NCBI GenBank assembly: GCA_903847195.1
Contig: CAINCZ010000040.1
Span: forward strand, 1 to 31,069
DNA: 31,069 nt
Origin: an uncultured Acidobacteriota bacterium
GTDB lineage: Bacteria > Acidobacteriota > Terriglobia > Terriglobales > CAINCZ01
Direction of reading: 5' to 3'
The translations under genes and the position numbers were made by a program. The number at the start of each line of letters is the position of its first letter. The stretch's first letter is position 1. Positions 7,135-15,872 of the stretch are shown piece after piece. Under the pieces are notes generated by a model. That model was given only the letters and a program-made list of their open reading frames with translations. It searched no databases and was not told the origin of the DNA.

Positions 7135-8148
7135 TCACACCAGTAATCTTGTCATGATCCAACCTCCCGACACCAGGCCGCCGAAGATGAGTAATGCCAG
7201 CAACATTGGCTTGGCACCGGCGGCTTTCAACTGGCGCCAGCGAGTTGAGACGCCCAAAGCGAACATCGCGCTGGCCAATAAGACGGTATCGAGATTGATC
7301 AGCTGCAGCCGGAACTGCGCGGGGAGTTTAATGAAAGACTGCGCGATGATTACGGCGCCAAACCCAAACACAAACCACGGATAACTGATCTTGCGCGTTG
7401 CCGAGGCACCAGCGTTTCGCCGGAGGCGGCTGATGAGCAGCATGACCGGAGCCAGCATGAGTACGCGCAACATCTTTGTGATGACCGCCGTGTCGCTTGC
7501 CACCTGGCTTACCGCGCGCCCCGCAGCCAGTACCTGCGCCACCTCGTGCACGGTCGCACCTGTGTAAATGCCGAACTGGCGATCGGTAAACCCCAAATAG
7601 GGATATAGCAGCGGATAGAGAAACATGGCGAGCGTGCCGAACACAACGACCGTGGCGACCGCCACGCTGACCTTGTGGGATTCGCTTTCGATCACTCGAT
7701 CGGTTGCCAGCACGGCTGCTGCGCCACAGATACCGCTGCCCGCGCTGACCAGCAGAGCCGTATCCCGATCTAATCCTAATACCCTCGTTCCTACCCAGTA
7801 ACCAACCACCAGCACGCACCCGATGACTGTCAGGTCCAGCACGAGTGCGCGTGGGCCCAGGTTCGTCAGGTCTCGCACGGTCAAGCGAACACCGTAAAGA
7901 ATGATGCCCAAGCGAAGCAGCCGCTGCTGGCTGAAACGAAGACCGGAACTCAGCGAGTCCAGTACACGCGCCGGAATCAGGTTTCCCACCGCCATCCCCA
8001 CGAGAATCGCAAGAGTCAGAGCGCTGAGCTGCAACGCGTGGTTCCAGGGCAGCTGTGCGGCAGCGACCGCCACCAGCGAGGCGCCCACGCATACAGCGGC
8101 GCCCGGCAGAAAGCTCGCACCGATCTTCGAGAACTTCAGATACATCAT
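7135..8148 (-). CDS. yeiH: YeiH/UPF0324-family putative sulfate or anion exporter
   Basis: An integral membrane protein of 337 residues with about ten hydrophobic segments. It shows the family landmarks: LTLAILVGMAVGNL, the LLRLGIILYGVRLTVRDL block, VSAGSGICGAAAVLATDRVI (normally GxSICGxxA) and IYTGATVHEVAQVLAAG. The family is annotated as putative sulfate exporters, but transport is poorly proven. The start is ATG 8148; a second ATG (8145) and a TTG (8154) are possible. It is divergent from a LysR gene, the same arrangement as yeiE-yeiH in enterobacteria, so control by that regulator is likely. Confidence 0.9.
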   Translation of the reverse strand: MMYLKFSKIGASFLPGAAVCVGASLVAVAAAQLPWNHALQLSALTLAILVGMAVGNLIPARVLDSLSSGLRFSQQRLLRLGIILYGVRLTVRDLTNLGPRALVLDLTVIGCVLVVGYWVGTRVLGLDRDTALLVSAGSGICGAAAVLATDRVIESESHKVSVAVATVVVFGTLAMFLYPLLYPYLGFTDRQFGIYTGATVHEVAQVLAAGRAVSQVASDTAVITKMLRVLMLAPVMLLISRLRRNAGASATRKISYPWFVFGFGAVIIAQSFIKLPAQFRLQLINLDTVLLASAMFALGVSTRWRQLKAAGAKPMLLALLIFGGLVSGGWIMTRLLV

Positions 8149-8231
8149 GTTCAAAAACTAGCTGGATCGGCATCATAAGTAAAACGGATAATATCAATAT
8201 AGTTATTCGGTTAAGCCGATATAATCAACCC
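8149..8231. promoter_or_regulatory. Divergent LysR/yeiH control region
   Basis: An AT-rich 83-bp stretch in GC-rich surroundings. It holds TCGG-TTAAG-CCGA (8207-8219), a textbook T-N11-A LysR box with 4-bp arms, and an imperfect AT-rich dyad around 8184-8210 (GATAATATCAATATAGTTAT). A perfect -10 box TATAAT lies at 8220-8225, only 6 bases before the LysR ATG, with no Shine-Dalgarno sequence. The -35 position is poor. The LysR box overlaps the spacer just upstream of the -10, fitting autorepression. Confidence 0.6.
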
Positions 8232-9116
8232 ATGCAAATCACCTTGCGGCAATTGGAGATCTTTGCGGCAATCTGCCAGGAGGGCACGATTACCCGGGCG
8301 GCTCAACGCATCGGGCTTTCTCAGGCGGCTACCAGCCAGGCCTTGGCCGAACTCGAAAATCAGCTGCAACGCCGCCTTTTTGATCGCAACGGCCGCCGGC
8401 TCAGGGAAAACGCGGCGGGCATTGACCTGTTTCCTGATGCGATCGGGGTGTTGGACAGGGTGCGCGATATCGAACGCGGCGCTTCGACGTCATCACTCAA
8501 TATCCGTCTCTGCGCTAGCCTCACAGTGGGCAATTACATGCTGCCATCGTTCATCGGCCGGTTTTCCCGCCTGCACCCCGGGGCGCGATTCCAGATGGAG
8601 ATCGGGAACACGAATCATGTGGTCGCATCCGTTCGCCAGTTCGAGAGCGACGCGGGGTGGATTGAAGGCTCCGCGCGAGATTCCCAACTGCACTCCATTC
8701 CCTGGCGGGAAGACCGGCTCGTGATCATTGCCGCACCCGATCATCCTCTTGCGGGGCGGAAAGTCACGGCAGCGGGCCTGGCAGAGGCATCGTGGGTGTT
8801 GCGCGAAAAAGGGTCCGGAACGCGCGAGGTTTTCGAAAGCGCGATTGCGGGCAAATTCAGCTTGCTGCGTGTTCCCGCAGAACTCGGGGGCATCGACGCA
8901 GTCAAGAGAGCCGTCATGGCCGGGATGGGTTTGAGCTGCATTTCCCACTCTGCTATCGGACTGGAGTTGAAAGCACGCCAGCTCGCAATTGTGCATGCGC
9001 CCGAACTGAATCTGCGCCGCCAGATTACATTTCTGATCCACCGTCAGAAGTACCTCGACCGTGGATTCCGCCGGTTCCTGCGCCTCTGCGGCGTGGAGTT
9101 GGCAGCCTCCGCATAG
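8232..9116 (+). CDS. LysR-family transcriptional regulator (YeiE-like)
   Basis: A 294-residue DNA-binding regulator. The winged HTH covers residues 1-60 (LRQLEIFAAICQEGTITRAAQRIGLSQAATSQALAELE), followed by a periplasmic-binding-protein-like effector domain from about 88 (SLNIRLCASLTVGNYMLPSFIGRF). It also has the EDRLVIIAAPDHPLAG and WVLREKGSGTREVFE blocks common in the CysB/YeiE branch. It probably controls the divergent yeiH. The ATG at 8232 is the canonical family start; a long upstream extension in frame lacks similarity and crosses the promoter. No Shine-Dalgarno sequence precedes it and the -10 box is 6 bases away, so the mRNA is probably leaderless. Confidence 0.93.
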   Translation: MQITLRQLEIFAAICQEGTITRAAQRIGLSQAATSQALAELENQLQRRLFDRNGRRLRENAAGIDLFPDAIGVLDRVRDIERGASTSSLNIRLCASLTVGNYMLPSFIGRFSRLHPGARFQMEIGNTNHVVASVRQFESDAGWIEGSARDSQLHSIPWREDRLVIIAAPDHPLAGRKVTAAGLAEASWVLREKGSGTREVFESAIAGKFSLLRVPAELGGIDAVKRAVMAGMGLSCISHSAIGLELKARQLAIVHAPELNLRRQITFLIHRQKYLDRGFRRFLRLCGVELAASA

Positions 9117-9218
9117 CGCGCACAGAGTGCTCACGGGCTTTGCGCATGCTGCAGCGCTTGAGCAGAGGCCGAGATTCGCTCGGAATGGCGGGCGTAATAA
9201 GAGCCAACTGGTGCCGTC

Positions 9219-9604
9219 GCAGAAACAACGACCTGGAAGATCGCCTTGGTGGCGGTGCTGGGCGTATTCCTTTCGCAGTTGGACGCAACGGTGGTCAACG
9301 TTTCACTTTCCAGTCTCGCGGTGGAGTTGCATTCCAGCCTGGCGGTAATCCGGTGGGTTACCCGCGGATAGCTGCTGGCGCTGGTGCTGCCACTTAACGG
9401 TTGGATGCTGGAGCACGTTTGCGCCAAGCGGCTTTATCTCATCTACTACTCCTGATCTATGCTCTCCTCCGTACTGTGCTTTCTGGCATGGTCGGCAGGT
9501 TCGCTGATTGGGTTCCGGGTTCTGCAGAGCATCAGCCGGCTGCCCAATGGCGCCGATGGCGCAGGTCATCGCGCAATACGACCACCAGCGGTACTACTAC
9601 GACA
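9219..9604 (+). pseudogene. Remnant of a DHA2-family (EmrB/QacA-type) MFS drug transporter
   Basis: From about 9219 the frame reads AETTTWKIALVAVLGVF then LSQLDATVVNVSLSSLAVEL, the unmistakable first helix of 14-TM drug exporters. It then hits TAG at about 9368, resumes as LLALVLPLNGWMLEHVCAKRLYL, hits TGA at about 9452, and continues as MLSSVLCFLAWSAGSLIGFRVLQSIS. At about 9545 the match shifts frame to MAPMAQVIAQ and then ends. Two stops, one frameshift and loss of the last three quarters show a dead gene. This explains most of the 710-bp gene-free gap between the LysR gene and the S15 hydrolase. Confidence 0.82.
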
Positions 9605-9826
9605 TCGGCAAGGTGTCGGCCGCTCTCCAATGGCCACCGCGAAAACATCCTGCGGCGCGGGAGAATCGAAACCTTACGATCCGAGCGTACCTGCGGTATA
9701 ATCCGCCGCGCGGAAACCTTGAACCCGGCGGCGACTCACGCAAGAAGCCGCTGCTTGCTGCTGGCTGCAAGCAGGATCATAGGTTCTGAAGTTGAACACA
9801 CGATCCAAGCAAGAGGAGCGCGACAG
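9605..9826 (+). promoter_or_regulatory. Leader region and promoter of the hydrolase-transporter pair
   Basis: After the transporter remnant no gene is visible. A perfect TATAAT lies at 9697-9702. The hexamer 17 bp upstream, TTACGA (9674-9679), is a weak -35. A purine-rich AAGAGGAG (9811-9818) sits 8 nt before the ATG at 9827. Confidence 0.45.
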
Positions 9827-11506
9827 ATGAGCCGTGATTTCGAATACAGATTCTGTGATCCGCTGATTCCCCCGGCCAAGCACGGCGGCCAACCGCCGAA
9901 GTATGAGCGCAAGGTCGATAACGGCGTGCTGATAGAGAAAGACGTTGCGGTCGCAATGCGCGATGGCGTGAAGATTTACGCTGACGTATACCGCCCCGCC
10001 GACGAAAAGCCCGCCCCGCCGCTGATTGCCTGGGGGCCGTATGGCAAGCACGGCACCTGGCACAAGATGAATGAGTACTACGACATGGCTCTGCCGGGTT
10101 GCGACCTGCCGTACGATCGGCTGTCGCAGTACACGGTGTTTGAAGCGCCGGATCCGATGTGGTGGGTGCCGCAGGGCTACGCCATCATCACGATGAATCC
10201 GCGCGGGACCTGGTATTCGGAGGGCAATGCCACGTTTGTTTCACCCGAGGAGCGCTGCGACGAGTACGACCTGATTGAGTGGGCCGGAACGCAGCCGTGG
10301 AGCAACGGCAAGGTCGGGCTGCTGGGAGTGTCGTACCTGGCGTTTTCTCAGTATGGTGCGGCATCGCTGAATCCGCCGCACCTGGCGGCGATCAATCCGT
10401 GGGAAGGATGGAACGACTTCTATCGCGAAGTTGCCACTCACGGCGGCATTCCGGAGACGGGCTTCTGGGGGCGACTGCCCTTTCGCTGGGGAGTGAGTTC
10501 GACGAAGTTGGAGGACGTACGGCAGGAGACGGTGGAGCATCCGTTCTTTGACGCATTCTGGCAGTCGAAGATGGCGGACCTGAGCAAGATCACGGTACCG
10601 GCCTACATCGTGGCCAGTTGGACCGATCAGGGCTTGCACACGCGCGGCACCCTCGAAGTCTTTCAGAAGATCTCTTCGCAACAGAAGTGGTTGCATGTGC
10701 ACGGCCAAAAGAAGTGGCCCGCGTTTTACGAGCCTGAGGCGCTGGAGCGCCAGCGGGTGTTCTTCGATCACTTCCTGAAAGGCAAACAGACCGAGATCGC
10801 GCAGTGGCCGAAGGTGAAGCTCGAAGTGCGCGAGCGCTACGGCAAGAACAGCTACCGCAACGAGCAGGCATGGCCCCTGCCCCGGACCGAGTACCGCAAA
10901 CTCTACCTGAATGCGCAGAACGGCACGCTCAACCGCCAAGCCGTGCCGGCCGAGGCGAGCGTCAGCTACGAGGCCAAGGTGCCGCCGGGCGAAGACTCTC
11001 CGCACGCGCAATTCGATTTCAAGTTCGACCAGACCACCGACCTGATCGGCCACATGAAGCTGAAGCTATGGATAGCTCCGCAGGGTGCGGATGACATGGA
11101 CATCTTTGTGGCGGCGCTGAAGCTGGACAAGGACGGCCACCGGCTTGGCTTCGCGTACTTCATGCAGTTCGACAGCGGACCGGTGGCACTGGGCTGGCTG
11201 CGGGCGTCGCATTACGAACTGGATCCGGCGAAGTCGACCGAGTATCAGCCGGTGCTGAAGCACGAACGGGAACGGAAGCTGAAGGACGGTGAGATAGTGC
11301 CGCTGGAGATCGAAATCTGGCCCTCGGGAACGAGGTTCGAGGCGGGCGAGACGCTGCGTCTGGTGGTGCAAGGCTCGGACATTTGCTGGCGTAAGGAAGC
11401 CTTTGCCCAGGACTTCCATGGCGACACGGTCAACAACGGCAACCACGCCATCCACACGGGCGGGAAGTACGACTCGCACTTGCTAGTGCCGGTGGCCCCA
11501 CGCTAA
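9827..11506 (+). CDS. CocE/NonD family (peptidase S15-type) alpha/beta hydrolase
   Basis: A 559-residue serine hydrolase of the X-Pro dipeptidyl-peptidase / cocaine esterase group, likely cleaving an ester or amide. The N-terminal alpha/beta fold opens with KDVAVAMRDGVKIYADVYRP (38-57). The nucleophile is Ser169 in LLGVSYLA (GxSYxA), and the acid is probably Asp267 in SWTDQGLHTRG. The usual GPWxH histidine motif is replaced by HVHGQKKW, so the catalytic His may be His292 or lie elsewhere. From about 360 a jelly-roll domain follows (LIGHMKLKLWIAPQGADDMDIFVAALK, FEAGETLRLVVQGSD), typical of the C-terminal domain. There is no signal peptide. The start is set by AAGAGGAG upstream of ATG 9827. The transporter gene follows after 50 bp, suggesting an operon in which the product is taken up or a substrate hydrolysed. 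Confidence 0.9.
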   Translation: MSRDFEYRFCDPLIPPAKHGGQPPKYERKVDNGVLIEKDVAVAMRDGVKIYADVYRPADEKPAPPLIAWGPYGKHGTWHKMNEYYDMALPGCDLPYDRLSQYTVFEAPDPMWWVPQGYAIITMNPRGTWYSEGNATFVSPEERCDEYDLIEWAGTQPWSNGKVGLLGVSYLAFSQYGAASLNPPHLAAINPWEGWNDFYREVATHGGIPETGFWGRLPFRWGVSSTKLEDVRQETVEHPFFDAFWQSKMADLSKITVPAYIVASWTDQGLHTRGTLEVFQKISSQQKWLHVHGQKKWPAFYEPEALERQRVFFDHFLKGKQTEIAQWPKVKLEVRERYGKNSYRNEQAWPLPRTEYRKLYLNAQNGTLNRQAVPAEASVSYEAKVPPGEDSPHAQFDFKFDQTTDLIGHMKLKLWIAPQGADDMDIFVAALKLDKDGHRLGFAYFMQFDSGPVALGWLRASHYELDPAKSTEYQPVLKHERERKLKDGEIVPLEIEIWPSGTRFEAGETLRLVVQGSDICWRKEAFAQDFHGDTVNNGNHAIHTGGKYDSHLLVPVAPR

Positions 11507-11556
11507 TCAACGGGAAAGCCGGAAGCGACGAGAACTGCACCTCAGCAGGAGGGCCG

Positions 11557-12963
11557 ATGGGCGTTACAAGCGAGCCGAAATCTACCGCCGTCGATGTGCA
11601 GCAGTTGCTGGACGAGCGCGGCATGAGCCGTTTCAACGTGTGGCTGGTTGCCTTCACGTTTTTCCTCGTACTGTTCGACGGCTACGACGTGACCGCCATG
11701 GGCTTTGCGGCGCCGGCGATCATCAAGGCCTGGCACATAACCGATACCGCTGCAATGGGGCGGGTGCTGGGCGCCAGCATGCTCGGCATGCTGTTCGGCG
11801 GTCCGCTGTTCGGCTATATCGGCGACCGCTATGGCCGCAAGGTTGCGATCGTTTCCGCCACGCTGTCGTTCGGCGTTCTGAGCTGGGCCACGGTCTTTGC
11901 CACGACGCTGGGGGAGCTTGCCGCATTGCGCTTCCTTGCCGGTCTCGGCATTGCGGGCGTAATGCCGAACGTGGTGGCGCTGATGAGCGAGTTTGCGCCG
12001 CGGCGCTACCGGGCGACGATGATTATCGTCATGTTCACGGGCGTTGCGTTCGGGGGCGGATTTCCCGGCCCGGTGGCGGCAGTGCTGGTACCGCAGTACG
12101 GCTGGCAGGTGCTGTTTACCATCGGCGGCGCGATTCCGGTGCTGGTCGGGCTGATCGCCCTGGCATGGTTGCCCGAGTCGATCAAATTCCTGGCGCTGAA
12201 GCCGGAGCGCAAGCCTGCGGCGCTGAAGTTGCTCGCACGGTTGCGGCCGGACCGGACGTTTCCTCCTGAGACTGACTTCGTTATCCGCGACGAGGGACGC
12301 CAGGCGGCGATCAGCGCGTCACCGCGGCAGTTGTTTTCCGATGGCCGCGGCTGGATCACCTCGCTGCTGTGGCTGCTTTTCATCGCGAACTTGATGGGTT
12401 ACATGTTCCTGCTGAACTGGACCCCCGTTCTGCTGAGCAGCATCAACTTGCCGGTCTCGAAAGCGGCGGTGGCCAACGCACTTTTCCAGGTGGGCGGCGC
12501 GGTCGGTGGCTGGGTGCTGGCGCGGCCGATGGACAAGTACGGCCTGACCCCCATGAAGATCATCGCGGCCGTTTCGGTGCCGATTGTTGCGTTGCTGGGA
12601 GTGGTGGGCTCGATTTCGATGCCTTTGCTGTTTGTATTCGAGTTCTTCGCGGGCTTTTGCATCCTAAGCTTGCAGTTCGGAATGATTGCGATATCGGCCA
12701 TGATCTACCCGACGTCGTACCGCTCGGTGGGGGCGGGCTGGGCGCAGGCGATCGGGCGCGTGGGTTCGGTGGTCGGGCCGGTGGTCGGCGGCATATTGAT
12801 CGCCATGCATTTCGGCGTACGCCAGCTTTACATGCTGGCGGCGGTTCCGTTTGTGATTGCGACGATTGCCTGCGTGGTGCTGCAACGGCTGCTCAGGACG
12901 CGGTTCCAGGGATCGGGGCTAACGCAGCCCGACCACCGCGGTGCGGGATCTGCCGGGAATTAG
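11557..12963 (+). CDS. MFS transporter, AAHS (aromatic acid:H+ symporter) type
   Basis: A 468-residue inner-membrane carrier with twelve predicted helices. Helix 1 ends in FDGYD (41-44 DGYD), the acidic motif conserved in PcaK-like aromatic acid symporters. The helix 2-3 loop has GYIGDRYGRK (86-95). A second loop has RPMDKYGLTPMK. AGGAGG lies 3-4 nt before the ATG at 11557. It lies 50 bp after the S15 hydrolase on the same strand and converges on iorB. It probably imports a carboxylate used by the neighbouring pathway; the exact substrate is unknown. A related transporter lies at 26267-27700. Confidence 0.9.
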   Translation: MGVTSEPKSTAVDVQQLLDERGMSRFNVWLVAFTFFLVLFDGYDVTAMGFAAPAIIKAWHITDTAAMGRVLGASMLGMLFGGPLFGYIGDRYGRKVAIVSATLSFGVLSWATVFATTLGELAALRFLAGLGIAGVMPNVVALMSEFAPRRYRATMIIVMFTGVAFGGGFPGPVAAVLVPQYGWQVLFTIGGAIPVLVGLIALAWLPESIKFLALKPERKPAALKLLARLRPDRTFPPETDFVIRDEGRQAAISASPRQLFSDGRGWITSLLWLLFIANLMGYMFLLNWTPVLLSSINLPVSKAAVANALFQVGGAVGGWVLARPMDKYGLTPMKIIAAVSVPIVALLGVVGSISMPLLFVFEFFAGFCILSLQFGMIAISAMIYPTSYRSVGAGWAQAIGRVGSVVGPVVGGILIAMHFGVRQLYMLAAVPFVIATIACVVLQRLLRTRFQGSGLTQPDHRGAGSAGN

Positions 12964-13141
12964 CTGCGCGAGACGGACGCAGCACAAGTCGTCGGACGAA
13001 GGAACCAACACTGCACGAACAGCGGAGAACGAGCCACGAACCATGAGCCGTTGACTGCGCAACACTGACAATCTTTCTGATACAAGATCCTGAGATGGTC
13101 AATCGGCTTCCGTCACTCGGAACGCAGGTATACAGCTCTAT

Positions 13142-13759
13142 CTAACTGCCTGCAGTCGGCGATGCCTGCGCTTGCACCGCTGCCGCGCCCAACTCGAAGG
13201 CCTTCAGGTTGATCGCGGCAACCTTCGGCGCAAACCGTTCCTCGATTACCTGCTTCAGCGTCTCGACCCGGATGGGAACCCTCTGCGTGCTGAACATCGC
13301 ACCCAGCATCACCACGTTCGTGCATTGCGGATTCCCTGCCTCGCGAGCCAGTTCGGTGGCATCGATCACCCTCACCTTGTCGGTCACTTCCCGGAGCAGT
13401 TTCAGGATCTCGCTCATCTCCGGGTAGGTGCTCTCTCCGCGATGCACGGTGTATGGAATCACCTGGCTCGAGTTCAGCACAATGTCGCTCGCCGGAGCTA
13501 GGAAGTGAAGATTGCGCAGGCTTTCGCTCGGCTCCAGCGACACCAGGACGTCGCCACGGCCCTCCGGCGTCAGCGGCGCGTACACCGAGTCGCCCAGCCG
13601 GATATTACTGAATACAGACCCGCCGCGCTGCGCCATGCCCAGCACTTCCGACCCTTGCACCTTGAGCCCGTCGCGCACGGCCGACTCACCGAGCAACTCC
13701 GACATCAGGACCACGCCCTGGCCTCCCACACCGCAGATGATGATGTTGACTTCACTCAT
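13142..13759 (-). CDS. iorB: Indolepyruvate:ferredoxin oxidoreductase-like, beta (gamma-domain) subunit
   Basis: A 205-residue subunit of a 2-oxoacid:ferredoxin oxidoreductase. It starts NIIICGVGGQGVVLMSELLGESA, the GxGGQG nucleotide/CoA-side motif of the gamma-type domain, followed by SEVLGMAQRGGSVFSNIRLGDSVYAP. With IorA it oxidatively decarboxylates aryl pyruvates to aryl-acetyl-CoA, passing electrons to ferredoxin. The ATG at 13759 lies inside the end of iorA (4-bp ATGA overlap) with AAGGAG 7 nt upstream. It is the last gene of the minus-strand series. Confidence 0.93.
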   Translation of the reverse strand: MSEVNIIICGVGGQGVVLMSELLGESAVRDGLKVQGSEVLGMAQRGGSVFSNIRLGDSVYAPLTPEGRGDVLVSLEPSESLRNLHFLAPASDIVLNSSQVIPYTVHRGESTYPEMSEILKLLREVTDKVRVIDATELAREAGNPQCTNVVMLGAMFSTQRVPIRVETLKQVIEERFAPKVAAINLKAFELGAAAVQAQASPTAGS

Positions 13760-15669
13760 TGCCTTGCTCCTTCCGCACCGCCCTCGAGTCCAATCGCGTC
13801 GCTCGGACACACGGTTGAGCACACGCCGCAACCCACGCACTGCCCATCGATCGTCACCTCGCCGTTGCTCTGGACAATCGCGGGACAGCCCAGCAGCTTG
13901 ATGCAACTGGCGCAGTCGGAACACAGTTCCCGGTTCACCCGATAGTGCTGCGTAGGCACTCGCCCAACTTTGCGGTCCCGGGCCGCAATAATTTCGCAGG
14001 TGCGCCAGCTGACAACGACCGCCGGGCCGTTGAAGCGCATCGCCCGCTCGAAGGTTTCAATCGTCACTTCCACGTTGAACGGATCGACCACCTCGACGAA
14101 CTTCACACCGCAGGCTCGCGCCACCTCTTCCGGACGGATTTGCGGAGATGCATCCCCCATGCCGGTGATGCCCATCGTCGGGTTCGGCTGAAAGCCGGTC
14201 ATCGCCGTCGAAGAGTTATCAACGACCACCATGGTGATGTTGGTGTTGTTAAACACTGCGTTCACCAGCGGCGGAATGCCGGAGTGGAAGAAGGTCGAGT
14301 CGCCCAGGTGCCCCACCACCGGCCCTTCGATCGCGTGCGCCACCCCATTGGCCGCGCCAAAGCCCGCGCCCATGCAGATCGCCATGTCGTCGGACTTCAG
14401 CGGCGCGTTGGCCGCCAGTGCGTAACAGCCGATATCGCCGACGAAGCACCGCTCACCGAGATCCTTTTTCACCTTGCGTGCGGCCGCGTTCAGCGCATAG
14501 AAACTCGCCCGATGCGGGCAGCCCGCGCACAACGAGGGCGGACGCACCGGCAACAGCGGGGCAGCCTTTTCCACCAGTCCATCCAGCTGCTTGAAATCGG
14601 CTGGCAGACTTACACCCGCGATCTTCGCAATCGCTTCGCAGGCTTTGCGCGTGGAGAGGTCGAGGCGGATCGGCACCACATCCTTGCCGTGAATCTTGAT
14701 GAGGATGCCCAGTTCCTGCGCCAGCACCTTTACGTGGTGCTCGACAAACGGCTCCACCTCTTCGATCACCAGCACCTTGGGAACCGCGCGCAGCAGTTGC
14801 TCCACCAGCCTCGGTGGCAACGGATGCGGCGTGCCAATCTTCAGCACCGAGACTTTATCCTCAATCCCGAGCCACCGCAGTGCCTCAACGGTGTACGCGT
14901 ACGAGATGCCGCAAGCAATGATGCCGAGCTTCGCGCCCTCCACCAGCTTGAGCTGGTTGTATGGCATGGTGTTCGTCGCTTCCCGGATGCGCTCGAACCG
15001 CTCAAGCAGGTTCTTGCGGTTCTGGCGCGAATTGTTCGGCAGGCAGACGAAGCGCGACTCCTTCGGCACCTTTCCTTTGCGTACGACCTTTTCGATCGCG
15101 CCCAACTGCACGTCGGAGCGCGCATGGCTGATGCGCGTGACCGTGCGCAGCATAAAGATCTGGTTGAACTCCTCCGACAGGCGGAAGGCATGGGCCGTCA
15201 TGTCCTTCGCCTCTTGCGCCGAGGAAGGCTCCAGCACGGGCACGTAAGCCAGTTCGGCGATGTAGCGGTTGTCCTGCTCCGTCTGCGAGCTCCACTGCCC
15301 GGGATCGTCTGCGTCCACCAGCACGAAACCCGCAGTCACGCCCATGTAGGACGAGGTCATCAGCGGATCCTGCGCGACATTCAGGCCCACGTTCTTCACC
15401 ATCGTCATCGCGCGCTTGCCGCAGGCCGAGGCCGCCATGGCCACCTCGAACGCCACTTTCTCGTTGACCGACCATTCGGCGTAAAAACCCGCTTCCCGCG
15501 CCACGTGGACCATGGCTTCGTTGATTTCGCTCGAAGGCGTTCCCGGGTAGGCCGCGACGACTTCGACGCCGGCCTCAATCGCACCGCGAGCGATTGCTTC
15601 GTTGCCCAGCATGAACATCCGCGCCCCCGGTGCATCCGAGGCAATCGTCAATTTCTCTCTAGCACCCAC
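13756..15669 (-). CDS. iorA: Indolepyruvate:ferredoxin oxidoreductase-like, alpha subunit
   Basis: A 637-residue thiamine-diphosphate enzyme subunit. The N-terminal pyrimidine-binding domain begins near MLGNEAIARGAIEAGVEVVAAYPGTPSSEI. The PP-binding domain holds CAGCPHRASFYAL, GDIGCYAL and HLGDSTFFHSGI...NVVVDNSSTAMTG-type blocks. The C-terminus carries two ferredoxin-type [4Fe-4S] cysteine sets: Cys583, 586, 589, 595 and Cys611, 614, 617, 621. The start is GTG at 15669 with AGGAG 6 nt upstream. It is coupled to iorB. Substrate preference (indolepyruvate, phenylpyruvate or another 2-oxoacid) cannot be told. A 203-bp gap separates it from the UbiD-like gene, so it may have its own promoter. 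Confidence 0.94.
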   Translation of the reverse strand: MGAREKLTIASDAPGARMFMLGNEAIARGAIEAGVEVVAAYPGTPSSEINEAMVHVAREAGFYAEWSVNEKVAFEVAMAASACGKRAMTMVKNVGLNVAQDPLMTSSYMGVTAGFVLVDADDPGQWSSQTEQDNRYIAELAYVPVLEPSSAQEAKDMTAHAFRLSEEFNQIFMLRTVTRISHARSDVQLGAIEKVVRKGKVPKESRFVCLPNNSRQNRKNLLERFERIREATNTMPYNQLKLVEGAKLGIIACGISYAYTVEALRWLGIEDKVSVLKIGTPHPLPPRLVEQLLRAVPKVLVIEEVEPFVEHHVKVLAQELGILIKIHGKDVVPIRLDLSTRKACEAIAKIAGVSLPADFKQLDGLVEKAAPLLPVRPPSLCAGCPHRASFYALNAAARKVKKDLGERCFVGDIGCYALAANAPLKSDDMAICMGAGFGAANGVAHAIEGPVVGHLGDSTFFHSGIPPLVNAVFNNTNITMVVVDNSSTAMTGFQPNPTMGITGMGDASPQIRPEEVARACGVKFVEVVDPFNVEVTIETFERAMRFNGPAVVVSWRTCEIIAARDRKVGRVPTQHYRVNRELCSDCASCIKLLGCPAIVQSNGEVTIDGQCVGCGVCSTVCPSDAIGLEGGAEGARQ

Positions 15670-15872
15670 TTAGCTCTCCTTTTGGCCTTGGCGGCGACCG
15701 CCGCACCTCGCAGCCGAGACGCTGGTTTGCACGCGCCGTGGAATTCACTCTCCAAAAACTCTTCGGTACTGGACCGGATCCGGGCCAATCCTCAATCGAG
15801 GGATGCGCGACTGCCGCATCTCACCCCGAGAAACCACATCGCACCCAACCGATCGCCGCCTTCAGCAGCCGG

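Noticed and set aside
9401..9826. An N-terminal extension of the S15 hydrolase
   Set aside because: This part overlaps the DHA2 remnant, has no similarity to the family, and the ATG at 9827 has a clear ribosome-binding site.
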